This document shows positions 1 through 8,169 of a stretch of DNA of 18,402 bases, piece by piece (position 1 is the first letter of the stretch; each line of letters begins with the position of its first letter). The position numbers were made by a program, and so were the translations under genes. This DNA comes from Candidatus Anoxychlamydiales bacterium (GTDB lineage Bacteria > Chlamydiota > Chlamydiia > Chlamydiales > SM23-39): assembly GCA_011064865.1 (NCBI GenBank), contig JAAKFX010000022.1:1-18402 (forward strand). The letters are read 5' to 3'. The notes under the pieces are model-generated. The model was not told where the DNA came from. It did no database searches and saw nothing but the letters and a program-made list of their open reading frames with translations.

Positions 1-17
1 AAACTAAGGATATTTAA

Positions 18-1128
18 ATGAAAAAAAACAATCTTCTAAACAAGGCTCTTTTGATAGTTGCTTCTGTACTTTTTACAAGTGCAGCATTTGCAATTCCACC
101 AGATCCTTGTGCACCAAAAGATGTTTGCTGCGATGAACCAGCTCCTGGTCCTTTCGCATTTTCTTATCCAAAAGATGTAGGACTTGCTTGTCCTAGAGAC
201 TTTTATGTTCATGGAGAATTTCTATGGATGAAAGGATCTGAAGAAGGTTTAGAGTTTGGCCTTGATAACGATGATACAAGCGATGGAGGATTAATATTTC
301 CTCTGCATCCAGGAAAAATTAAAGGTTTTTCAAGAGATTCTGATGAGTGGGATTGGAGACCTGGTTTTAGAGCAGGTTTTGGTTTTAATACCATGAATGA
401 TTTTTGGAATATCTCAATAGATTGGACATACATTAGAATCAAATCAACTATTGATGTTAACAATGGTGGATTGGGAAATTTAAGAGCACTTTGGTTGCCA
501 CCATCTGGTACTCTTGGGCAAATTGCACAGACTTCAGCTAAATGGAGTGGTGATTATAATACAATGGACATCATGATTGGAAAACCATATCATGTATCTA
601 GATATTTTACATCTAATCCAATGTTCGGTATCAGAGCAGGTTGGATAGATCAAGATTATCTTATCAGATACTTTGAAAATCAAATCGAAAGAGATGTTTG
701 GCTTAAAAATGATTATTGGGGAGCAGGTCTTAGAGGATATTATGAAGCGCAGTTCATAATTGGCTCTGGATTCTTAATTTGGGGAAAAGCTGCTTTTTCT
801 CTGCTTTTCGGTAAATTTGATATATCTCAACAATCAGAGGCTATCAATACTACCAGAGGCTATCAATACTACTTTAGAGTACAAAACAGAAGACAGCTTT
901 TACACAGTTCAACCAAATGCTGAAATAGGAATGGGAATTGCTTGGAGTAGATTTTTTCACAAAAATCAATATCTAGCATCTTTAAAAATTGGTTATGAAT
1001 TTCATCATTGGTGGGATCAAAACCAATCTAGAAGATTTTTTGATCCAGATCCTGTAGCTAATGATACAGTATCTAGAGGAGATCTATCTTTCAATGGATT
1101 TATATTCGGATTACATTTAGATTTTTAA
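18..1128 (+). pseudogene. Lpg1974/MOMP-like outer membrane beta-barrel protein, frameshifted by a 19-bp duplication
   Basis: The ATG at 18 follows an AAGGA ribosome site. Residues 1-25 form a signal peptide ending SAAFA before IPPDP. The mature start is Pro/Cys-rich (cysteines near residues 31, 37, 38 and 58), followed by FYVHGEFLWMKGSEEG and many aromatic, alternating beta-strand stretches, as in the Legionella Lpg1974 pore-forming family that is expanded as MOMP-like proteins in environmental chlamydiae. The expected role is an outer membrane porin, with disulphide bonding possible. The frame opened at 18 stops at 923 after about 272 matching residues plus a nonsense tail. The rest of the barrel (from EYKTEDSFYTVQPN to the terminal aromatic FGLHLDF) continues in another frame to 1128. 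An exact 19-bp tandem duplication (835-853/854-872) causes the shift. Removing one copy gives one open frame of 363 residues ending in Phe, typical of barrels. The protein is either inactivated or switched by repeat number. Confidence 0.85.
835..872. repeat. Exact 19-bp tandem duplication inside the porin gene
   Basis: Bases 835-853 and 854-872 are identical (CAGAGGCTATCAATACTAC, twice, no spacer). Nineteen is not a multiple of three, so the second copy shifts the porin frame. With one copy the reading is S-E-A-I-N-T-T-L-E-Y and stays open to 1128. With two copies it ends at 923. With four copies it would be open again with 19 extra residues. Slipped-strand mispairing or recombination could gain or lose a copy. 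Confidence 0.95.
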
Positions 1129-1160
1129 TTAATCAATATTTAAATTATAAATCTTTTATA

Positions 1161-1186
1161 GGCCTTGAGAAATCAAGGCCTTTTTT
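1161..1186 (+). terminator. Rho-independent terminator after the porin gene
   Basis: GGCCTTGA, a GAAA loop and TCAAGGCC form a perfect 8-bp GC-containing stem, followed directly by TTTTTT. It lies about 30 bp after the end of the porin frame and before the F-box gene, so it should end porin transcription and isolate the next gene. This is the strongest terminator in the window. Confidence 0.92.
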
Positions 1187-1278
1187 ATTGTTTGATTTTT
1201 TTTAAATAATTTTATTTAAATAAATTTATTGTTATAGCAAAATAACACTTTTTAAAATAATTTGTACTAGCAATAGAT

Positions 1279-2328
1279 ATGACATTTAGATTGGTTAGAA
1301 GAAGATCTTCATTAGAAACATTTACCAAAACAAATCATTTTGATTCATTACCAGATGAATTAAAAATGAAAATCCTATCACATATAGTTAATAATATTAA
1401 ACAGTTACTTCAAGTGGGATTGGTATCAAATGAATGGCTAAGATTAACTCGAGATTCAATATTTTGGAAAAAACATATCGCTTCAATAATTGGTTTAAAG
1501 GGTACTAATTTTGATACATTTAGAAAAGAAATTAAATTAGTTTATACCCTTGCGCAAGTGTTTCAAATTATTAAACCTAGAAATTCTGCAAGAAAAAGAA
1601 ATTCAGTTTTTTATAAAATCCTTCATGTATTTGGTTTAAAAAATCGAGAAGGCTTAGACAGTTTATTTGAAGTTCAAAAAATCAAAGAACTCAAAAAAGA
1701 GACAGATCGAATTAATATCGAAGCTCATGGGATAGAAATACTATGGCAAGAGATTCAAAATCAAGCAATGCCAGTAGATGATCTTTCATATCCAAATTTT
1801 GATGAATTAAAAGATATAGAAGATAAAACTCTAATAATTAAAAAATTTAATGAATGGATAGAAGTTAATAAAGATAAAATCATTTTGCATAAACTTGATC
1901 TTTCTAATAAAAAGATAAAATATTTGTCACCTGCTATATGTAAGATAACCACTATTAAAAAGTTAAACATTTCCAATAATGCCTTGACTTTTCTACCTGA
2001 AAACCTTGGCAATTTGAAAAATCTCAAGATATTACAATTGAAGCAAAACAAATTAGAAAAAATTCCCATAACAATTTCAAAACTAAAAAAACTAAAAATA
2101 TTGGATTTATTTGATAATAAGTTAAACTCTATTCCTAATGAAGTAGCTCTTTTAAAAGATTTAATAGCTCTTTCGTTAGGAAAAAATATGTTACAATCTT
2201 TGCCAGATACACTAAAAGATTTACCCAGATTACAAAAGTTACACATCTACTGCAATAATTTCACCCATAGACCAACTGTTTTAAAAGAACTAGAAAAAAA
2301 AGGCATAGAAATAATTATTAGAGTTTAA
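1279..2328 (+). CDS. F-box and leucine-rich-repeat protein, probable host-targeted effector
   Basis: The 349-residue protein has no signal peptide or membrane segment. Residues 20-66 match an F-box: LPDELKMKILSHI, then QVGLVSNEWLRL and a terminal IFWKKH. Residues 97-112 form a short, very basic stretch. A lysine/glutamate-rich linker follows, and residues 204-335 hold five to six LRRs of about 23 residues with the LxxLxLxxNxLxxLP pattern (LKILQLKQNKLEKIP, LKILDLFDNKLNSIP). Eukaryotic F-box proteins bind Skp1 through the F-box and recruit substrates through LRRs for SCF ubiquitination. Bacteria lack that pathway, so a protein with both domains most likely acts inside the host cell, as known for Legionella and amoeba-associated chlamydial effectors. 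Secretion by the type III system is inference. The ribosome site is weak. It is a single gene between a terminator and a convergent neighbour. Confidence 0.88.
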   Translation: MTFRLVRRRSSLETFTKTNHFDSLPDELKMKILSHIVNNIKQLLQVGLVSNEWLRLTRDSIFWKKHIASIIGLKGTNFDTFRKEIKLVYTLAQVFQIIKPRNSARKRNSVFYKILHVFGLKNREGLDSLFEVQKIKELKKETDRINIEAHGIEILWQEIQNQAMPVDDLSYPNFDELKDIEDKTLIIKKFNEWIEVNKDKIILHKLDLSNKKIKYLSPAICKITTIKKLNISNNALTFLPENLGNLKNLKILQLKQNKLEKIPITISKLKKLKILDLFDNKLNSIPNEVALLKDLIALSLGKNMLQSLPDTLKDLPRLQKLHIYCNNFTHRPTVLKELEKKGIEIIIRV

Positions 2329-2357
2329 CAATAGATTACATAATAATTGTTTTTTCT
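2326..2357 (+). terminator. Weak possible terminator of the F-box/LRR gene
   Basis: AACAAT (2327-2332) and ATTGTT (2346-2351) are perfect 6-bp inverted arms around a 13-nt AT loop, followed by TTTTTC. The structure overlaps the stop codon and sits in the 27-bp convergent gap before nhaD. The arms are AT-rich, so the stem would be weak. Confidence 0.3.
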
Positions 2358-3633
2358 ATATGTAAATAGCATTTAAAATTAGATAAAGCGCCATGCCAGC
2401 TAGATAGCCAGTTAAAGCAACGATACTAATTTTTTTCATATACCAAATAAAATCTACTTTTTCGAGTCCCATTAGGGCAACGCCGGCTGCTGATCCTATT
2501 AAAAGGATGCTTCCTCCTGTTCCAGCAGCATAAGCTATCATTTGCCAAAGAGCAGAATCTGGAGGATAAGTTGCTAAATCATACATACCCATAGAAGCGG
2601 CCACTAAAGGAACATTATCGACGATAGATGATAAAAACCCTATGATGGTAGCAACAACGGCTAAATTACCTACGTGAACGTCTAAAAACATAGCTAATTT
2701 TTTTAGTATGCCAGTCATTTCTAAAGAATTTATAGCTAAAAGTATACCTAAGAAAAATAAAACTCCTGAGATATCTATCTTAGCTAAAATAAAAGGAACT
2801 CTTAAATGATGTCTACTTTCATATTTATGATGCATAACATCTGTAATAATCCATAGAATAGCTAAGCTTATAAACATACCCATGAACGGTGGCAAGTTAG
2901 TAAGATAACGAAAAAAGGGGACAAAAACTAAAGCTAAAATACCGAGTGTTAACACAATTTTAGCGCCAGGCTCTATTTTAGAATTTTCTAATTTTCTTCT
3001 ATTAATAGAAAAGTTCCCATTTAGTTTTAATCCTAACAAAACAAGAGTAACCAAAAGAGAAAACACACTGGGTAAAAAAAGAGCTTTCATAACAGGGAGA
3101 GCTGTAACATTGCCTTTTATCCAAAGCATGGTTGTTGTCACATCACCGATGGGAGTCCAAGCACCACCTGCATTGGCAGCTACAACGACTGTAGCACCGA
3201 GTAGTCTTCTATCTTTGGGCTCAGGCAGAAGTTTTCTAAGAATTGAGATCATAACAATGGTAGTTGTTAAATTGTCGAGTATAGCAGATAGTAAAAATGA
3301 TATAATTGCAATTATCCATAAAAGCTTTCTTTTTGATTTTACAGCAATAAATTTGGTTAGCATTTTAAAGCCGTTATGAGAATCGATCAGCTCTACTAAA
3401 GCCATAGCGCCTATTAAAAAGAAGATAATTTGCGAAGCATCGGCAATATGATCTTGTACTGTCATTCTAAAAACAGATACAAGTGTACCTTGATGGACAA
3501 ACAAAAATACCCAAGTTAATACAGCCATTAAAAGAGCAGAAGCTGTTTTATTAACTTTGATGTAGTACTCAAAGATAATCGCTAAATAACCAACAATAAA
3601 AATCAATGTTATTAAATACTGAGCTATATCCAT
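2356..3633 (-). CDS. nhaD: NhaD-type Na+/H+ antiporter
   Basis: The 425-residue protein is hydrophobic throughout, with about 11-13 membrane helices, and belongs to the ion transporter (ArsB/NhaD) superfamily. Two repeated signatures are visible: SAILDNLTTTIVM near 116-128 followed by AANAGGAWTPIGDVTTTMLW (152-171), and SSIVDNVPLVAASMG in the C-terminal half. Each contains the charged Asp-Asn pair in a broken helix that is typical of this fold. NhaD antiporters exchange Na+ (or Li+) for protons across the inner membrane. Here it would set the sodium gradient that the neighbouring DAACS-family transporter may use. It lies 70 bp downstream of kpsF on the same strand and may be the last gene of that operon. 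No strong ribosome site precedes the ATG. A citrate/arsenite-type relative is possible but less likely given the motifs. Confidence 0.88.
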   Translation of the reverse strand: MDIAQYLITLIFIVGYLAIIFEYYIKVNKTASALLMAVLTWVFLFVHQGTLVSVFRMTVQDHIADASQIIFFLIGAMALVELIDSHNGFKMLTKFIAVKSKRKLLWIIAIISFLLSAILDNLTTTIVMISILRKLLPEPKDRRLLGATVVVAANAGGAWTPIGDVTTTMLWIKGNVTALPVMKALFLPSVFSLLVTLVLLGLKLNGNFSINRRKLENSKIEPGAKIVLTLGILALVFVPFFRYLTNLPPFMGMFISLAILWIITDVMHHKYESRHHLRVPFILAKIDISGVLFFLGILLAINSLEMTGILKKLAMFLDVHVGNLAVVATIIGFLSSIVDNVPLVAASMGMYDLATYPPDSALWQMIAYAAGTGGSILLIGSAAGVALMGLEKVDFIWYMKKISIVALTGYLAGMALYLILNAIYI

Positions 3634-3703
3634 ATCTTTTCTATAGGTTTTGTTTATATTTTGAGTTTTTTTTGTATATTTTACAACAGAAAATGGGAGA
3701 TTA

Positions 3704-4672
3704 TCAGAACAAAAGAGATTTTAGACCTGTTTGAATAATGTCATGCATACGAATAAGTCCTATTAGTTTGTCATTTTCTAAAACAGGAACAGTTGTAATT
3801 TGTTTTTTTTCTTCCATTTTTTTCATAGCATCGATAGCAAGAGAGTGTTTTTCAATAAAAATAAAAGAATCCGTCATAATATCTTTCATTTTTTTATTAA
3901 AAAAATCTAGATTTTGATTATTTAAAAGCCTTCGAAGATCTCCATCTGTAAAAATACCTTTTAATTTATCTGATTTATCAACTATTAAAAGACAGCCACA
4001 TTTTTTTAAAGATAAAATATGCAACACATCTTTTATAAGATCATTTTCATAGCAAATAGGCAAATAATCATCTTTTAACATCAAATCTTCAACTTTTAAA
4101 TTTATTTGAAGACCTATTGCTCCTGATGGATGATTTAAAGCATATTCATTTATGGAAAAGTTGTTTTTTTGCATTAAAGCTACAGTTAAAATATCTCCAA
4201 AAATTAGCTGAATTGTTGTAGATGTTGTCGGCGCTAAATTATAAGGGCAAAGCTCTTTTTCAAGAGGAAGATTTATATAATAATCAGATATTTTAGCTAG
4301 CTTTGATTTATCATTTGAGACAATAGCGATAACCTTAGCACCTCTTTTTTTAACATAAAAAATAAGATCTATAAGCTCTTTAGTCTCTCCACTTTTTGAA
4401 AAAACTACAAAAATATCTTTTTTTGAAATTATTGCGATATCACCATGCAGAGCATCTACTGCAGATACAAACATAGCTTTTGTACCAGTAGATAGCATTG
4501 TTTGAGCTATTTTTTTGGCAATGATTGCACTTTTTCCAATTCCTGTAAAAATGATGTTATTTTGACAAGTAGATAAAAAATCAAAAATCTGATTTGCTTT
4601 TTCGATATCTAAATTATCGAAAAAAAAATCTAGATATTTTTTTTGCTTTTCAAAAAGTTTTATCAAAGTCAT
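3704..4672 (-). CDS. kdsD: Arabinose-5-phosphate isomerase (KdsD/KpsF type), SIS plus two CBS domains
   Basis: The protein interconverts D-ribulose 5-phosphate and D-arabinose 5-phosphate, the first step to Kdo in LPS. Its 322 residues match the usual family length. The SIS domain covers about 35-170, with FTGIGKS (42-48), the sugar-phosphate motif SKSGET (92-97), LAPTTSTT (146-153) and HPSGAIG (181-187). Two CBS domains follow (about 195-250 and 262-320) and contain FTDGDLRR and MHDIIQTG. The ATG lies within the last 23 bp of the upstream E2 gene, so the two genes are probably translationally coupled, and there is no clear ribosome site. In C. trachomatis the homologue also sits beside an E2 gene (from memory). 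KpsF, GutQ and KdsD cannot be separated by sequence alone, but the LPS neighbours lpxK and gmhA favour the Kdo role. Confidence 0.93.
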   Translation of the reverse strand: MTLIKLFEKQKKYLDFFFDNLDIEKANQIFDFLSTCQNNIIFTGIGKSAIIAKKIAQTMLSTGTKAMFVSAVDALHGDIAIISKKDIFVVFSKSGETKELIDLIFYVKKRGAKVIAIVSNDKSKLAKISDYYINLPLEKELCPYNLAPTTSTTIQLIFGDILTVALMQKNNFSINEYALNHPSGAIGLQINLKVEDLMLKDDYLPICYENDLIKDVLHILSLKKCGCLLIVDKSDKLKGIFTDGDLRRLLNNQNLDFFNKKMKDIMTDSFIFIEKHSLAIDAMKKMEEKKQITTVPVLENDKLIGLIRMHDIIQTGLKSLLF

Positions 4673-5804
4673 GTTCTAAATATTTTTTAATTTCATTTAA
4701 AAAGTTGCAAGCATAAATACCGTCGAAAACTCTATGATCAAAGCCCAAAGATAGCTGCAGAAGGTCTCTTATCTGAATTTTACCATCAACAGCCGCTGGT
4801 TTTTTTTTAATCGCTCCAGCGCCAATTATACAAGCTTGAGGATAGAGTATGATTGGAAACCCCATAGCGATATTTGTCATTCCAAAATTTGTTAAGGTTA
4901 TTGTACCATTTCGAGAATCTTCAATATCTAAATCATTTTTTTTTGCTTTTTTTGCTAAAAGATGAATGTTTTTTGTAATATCTACAAAACTCAAATTTTT
5001 AACATTTTGAATAACAGGAACTAAAACATTATCATTTACGTTTACAGCTAAGCCTAAATTTATATCTTCTTTTAAAACTATCTTCTCATCTTTGTATGAT
5101 GCATTTGCTAAAGGAAATTTTTGAGTAGCTAAAGCTATAGCTTTAGCTAAAAAAGAGGTAATAGTAAGCTTTGATGAGTATTTCTCTAAAAAGGAAGATT
5201 TTTTTTCTGATATCAAATTCATAAGATTTGTGATATCGATTTCATCAACGATATATGCATGGGGAACTTTTAAGGCTTTTGTCATATTAGCAGCTATTGC
5301 TTTTCTAATAGGAGATAGCTCAACTACATTTGCATTCCCTGTCTGCTCTTTTTGAGCTTTTACAAAACTTTCAATATCTTTTTTTGTAACCCTTTTCCCC
5401 TCACCTGTACCTTGAATACTTTCTAAATCTTCAAAACTTACACTGTTTTCTTTTGCAAATCTCACAACTGCAGGTGAAAAAAAACTTTTTTTATCGCTTT
5501 TTTCATCATCATCAGATTTTATTTTTTCTTCTTTAGCTATAGGTTTTTCTTTTCTTGAGCTTTGAGATTCAACAATTGCAATTACATCGCCTACTTGAAC
5601 AGTTTCATTTTCTTTAACAGTTATTTTTTTTACAATGCCCTCATATGGAGATGGTATTTCAGAATTTACTTTATCAGTTGCAACCTCCATTAAACTCTCA
5701 TCTTTTGCAAGAAAATCCCCTTCTTTTTTATAAATTTTTACAACTGTAGCTGAAACTATACTCTCTCCGAGTTTAGGAAGCTTTATCTCAAAATTATTTG
5801 CCAT
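4650..5804 (-). CDS. Dihydrolipoamide acyltransferase (E2 of a 2-oxoacid dehydrogenase complex)
   Basis: The 384-residue protein has the full E2 layout. One lipoyl domain covers about 5-80, with Lys45 in VATDKVNSEIPSP as the lipoylation site. A charged, flexible linker follows (82-107). The E3/E1 subunit-binding domain is at about 109-149 (SPAVVRFAKEN, GTGEGKRVTKKDI). The catalytic domain covers about 160-380 and ends with DHRVFDG, where His357 and Asp361 are the acyltransfer pair. E2 proteins pass an acyl group from lipoyl-lysine to CoA. The substrate (pyruvate, 2-oxoglutarate or branched-chain oxoacid) cannot be read from the sequence. No E1 or E3 gene is nearby, so its partners are elsewhere. 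It lies 13 bp after the transporter gene and overlaps kpsF by 23 bp. Confidence 0.92.
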   Translation of the reverse strand: MANNFEIKLPKLGESIVSATVVKIYKKEGDFLAKDESLMEVATDKVNSEIPSPYEGIVKKITVKENETVQVGDVIAIVESQSSRKEKPIAKEEKIKSDDDEKSDKKSFFSPAVVRFAKENSVSFEDLESIQGTGEGKRVTKKDIESFVKAQKEQTGNANVVELSPIRKAIAANMTKALKVPHAYIVDEIDITNLMNLISEKKSSFLEKYSSKLTITSFLAKAIALATQKFPLANASYKDEKIVLKEDINLGLAVNVNDNVLVPVIQNVKNLSFVDITKNIHLLAKKAKKNDLDIEDSRNGTITLTNFGMTNIAMGFPIILYPQACIIGAGAIKKKPAAVDGKIQIRDLLQLSLGFDHRVFDGIYACNFLNEIKKYLEHDFDKTF

Positions 5805-5817
5805 ATTTTAACTTTTG

Positions 5818-7038
5818 TTAAATATTTGAATCCAACCAAGTAGCTTTATGATAAGTTTTTTCATTGATTGCTTTTTCTTTTTTAGCCACAAAAACAGCAG
5901 CTACTGCATCGCCTAAAACATTTACAACAGAAGACATCATCTCTCTTAATCTATCAACACCAATTACTAATGAGATCCCCTCTAGAGGAAGTCCCATTAC
6001 ATTTAAAACTAAAGATAGCATAACGAGACCAGTTCCAGGAACTCCCGGTGCTCCTATTGCAGAAAAAAGAGATACTAATATCAAAACAATAATTTGCACA
6101 GGTCCTATTGGAATACCATATGCTTGAGCGATAAATACTGCTGAGATAGATTGTCCTATAGCTCCGCCGTTCATATTCATGGTAGAGCCTAAAGATAAAA
6201 CAAAACCTGAAATATCTTCCGATATACCTAAATGTTTTTGGGTACATTCTAAAGAAACAGGCAGTGTGGCAGAGCTGCTAGATGTAGTAAAAGCTACAAC
6301 TATTGCATCTTTCATGCCTTTATAAAATGGCCCTATTTTTACTTTGGCGAGATATCGCAGGGCTAAAGAAAAAACAACAAAAAGCTGGATAAAACAGGCT
6401 ATATAGTTACAAAGTAAAAATTTAAATAAAGGAAATAAAGCCGACATACCAATTTTTCCAATAGTTGCTGCCATAAGAGCAAAAACACCATAGGGAGCTA
6501 ACATCATTACAAAATGGGTAAGCTTATGCATAACACTAGCAACAGATTCTAATAGATGTAAAATCGGCTTGCCCTTCTCTTTAGAATAAAGTATCGCAAC
6601 CCCAAACAAAATCGAAAAAATGATAACTTGCAAAACATTTCCATCAGCAAATGCTTTGAAAGGATTCGATGGAATGAGTGCCATTAAAAGATCTTTTAAA
6701 GTAAGAGCATTAGTTGGTTTCACATCAATTCTTATCTTTTCAAGACCTTGTCCTGGTTTAATAAAATGAGCTAAGATAAGTCCAATAGAGATCGCTATTA
6801 ATGTAGTAATAACGTAAAAACCGATTGTTCTAAATCCAATTCTACCAAGCTTTTTAGGACTTTGAATATGACAAATACCAACAACTATTGATGAAAATAT
6901 AATTAGTATCACCAGCATAGTCAAAAGTCTTATAAAAATATCACCAAAGACCTGAAAAATCTTGGCATTTTCGCGCATGACAAGCCCAACGAAAACACCA
7001 ATAAAAAGACCTATTAAAATTTTAACCCAACTTTTCAT
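5818..7038 (-). CDS. gltT: DAACS-family (SLC1/GltP-like) Na+ or H+-coupled amino acid/dicarboxylate symporter
   Basis: The 406-residue membrane protein has the glutamate-transporter fold: about eight helices, the serine-rich hairpin 1 TTSSSSATLP (251-260), the helix 7 motif NMNGGA (288-293), hairpin 2 with GAPGVPGTG (329-337), and helix 8 ending SSVVNVLGD (369-377). Chlamydial homologues are usually called gltT. The substrate-contact positions differ from acidic amino acid transporters. The NMDGT motif reads NMNGG. At the position of GltPh Arg397, which binds the side-chain carboxylate, there is Ser369, and Asp394 aligns with Glu366, while Asn373 (GltPh Asn401) and Asp362 (Asp390) are kept. 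A neutral or otherwise different substrate is therefore plausible. The gene symbol reflects family and context, not proven substrate. It lies 51 bp after lpxK and 13 bp before the E2 gene. Confidence 0.87.
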   Translation of the reverse strand: MKSWVKILIGLFIGVFVGLVMRENAKIFQVFGDIFIRLLTMLVILIIFSSIVVGICHIQSPKKLGRIGFRTIGFYVITTLIAISIGLILAHFIKPGQGLEKIRIDVKPTNALTLKDLLMALIPSNPFKAFADGNVLQVIIFSILFGVAILYSKEKGKPILHLLESVASVMHKLTHFVMMLAPYGVFALMAATIGKIGMSALFPLFKFLLCNYIACFIQLFVVFSLALRYLAKVKIGPFYKGMKDAIVVAFTTSSSSATLPVSLECTQKHLGISEDISGFVLSLGSTMNMNGGAIGQSISAVFIAQAYGIPIGPVQIIVLILVSLFSAIGAPGVPGTGLVMLSLVLNVMGLPLEGISLVIGVDRLREMMSSVVNVLGDAVAAVFVAKKEKAINEKTYHKATWLDSNI

Positions 7039-7089
7039 AAATTATTTTTTAAATTATTTTTAAAATTCCCATAAATATAAACCATTTAG

Positions 7090-8151
7090 TTATATTTTTT
7101 CAACCAAACGGCTCAGATGCTCATGATTATGAGTGATTTTCAAATCTATCTCTAGGTAGAGAATAGGAATATCTGAGCTAATAACATTCGGAAATTTAAC
7201 AATATCTTTTTCAGTAGTGAGTATATATTTAGCCCCTTTCGCTATAGATGATTCAATAAATGTTTTAAAACTTTTCAAATGAACAGTTTCATGGTCTAAA
7301 AGATATATTGTATTTACTATCTCAAAGCCTAAATCTTTTAGATTCTCAAAAAAAATATCGGGATTTGCGATAGCACAAAATGCGGCTATTTTTGACTTTT
7401 TTCTAATTTTAATCTCTTTTTTTGAAGTATCTAACACTCTTTTTACATATGGCTTTGTATAAGCAATAGGAGCGCTTGAATATTGTTTTATTTGATTTTC
7501 TAAATGGTTTATTTTGCCATTTGCATTGTTTATTACAATAAAATCAGCTCTTTTTAAGTTTTTGGGATGTTCTCTTAAATAACCTTTTGGAAGAAAACTA
7601 TTTTTCCCAAAAGGATCTTTTGCATTAATTATGACAATCTCAATATCTTTTTTTAATTTCCTATATTGAAATCCATCATCAATTATAGAGACATCACATT
7701 TCATTTGAGTAGCTTTTGAGCAAGATTTCAATTTATCTTTACCGATAAAAAAAAGAGCGTCATTGATATGATTTTTTAAAACTAAAGCCTCATCTGAAAT
7801 ATCTTTAGCTAAAAATTTTGTATTTTGATCAATGACTATATTTTTATTTTCAGCTTTAGATTTATATCCTCTTGAAATTATCCCTACTTTATATTTCGAA
7901 ATTAATTTTTTTGCTAAAAAGATTGTAAATGGAGTCTTTCCTGCTCCCCCTGCTACTATATTACCAATTGAAATCACCTTTGATTTCACTTTTGTAGCTT
8001 TGAGAATTTTCAAATCATATAGAGCATTTCTAAAAAAACTTAAAAATCTAAAAAAAAGAGATAAAAAAGTTAATAAAGCTGATAAAAAAATATTTCGTCT
8101 TTTTTTATCAATAACATCTTTTATATATATAAATAGTTTTTGCTTTAACAT
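7090..8151 (-). CDS. lpxK: Tetraacyldisaccharide 4'-kinase (lipid A 4'-kinase)
   Basis: LpxK phosphorylates the 4' position of the tetraacyldisaccharide 1-phosphate lipid A precursor at the inner face of the cytoplasmic membrane. The 353-residue protein has an N-terminal hydrophobic segment (about 20-45) for membrane association, then SIGNIVAGGAGKTP with the LpxK-type Walker A at 68-74, SRGYKSK (93-99), the Walker-B-like IIDDGFQYRKL, and an HP-containing REHPKNLKRAD motif. Length and motif order fit the family. It follows gmhA by 18 bp and precedes the transporter gene, so it is in the LPS-related operon. Confidence is high because the GGxGKTP and DDGFQ motifs are diagnostic. Confidence 0.94.
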   Translation of the reverse strand: MLKQKLFIYIKDVIDKKRRNIFLSALLTFLSLFFRFLSFFRNALYDLKILKATKVKSKVISIGNIVAGGAGKTPFTIFLAKKLISKYKVGIISRGYKSKAENKNIVIDQNTKFLAKDISDEALVLKNHINDALFFIGKDKLKSCSKATQMKCDVSIIDDGFQYRKLKKDIEIVIINAKDPFGKNSFLPKGYLREHPKNLKRADFIVINNANGKINHLENQIKQYSSAPIAYTKPYVKRVLDTSKKEIKIRKKSKIAAFCAIANPDIFFENLKDLGFEIVNTIYLLDHETVHLKSFKTFIESSIAKGAKYILTTEKDIVKFPNVISSDIPILYLEIDLKITHNHEHLSRLVEKI

Positions 8152-8169
8152 AACTTTAATTGAAAAAGG

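Noticed and set aside
5864..6247. Open frames on both strands within the transporter gene
   Set aside because: Low-complexity shadows of a strongly supported membrane protein gene.
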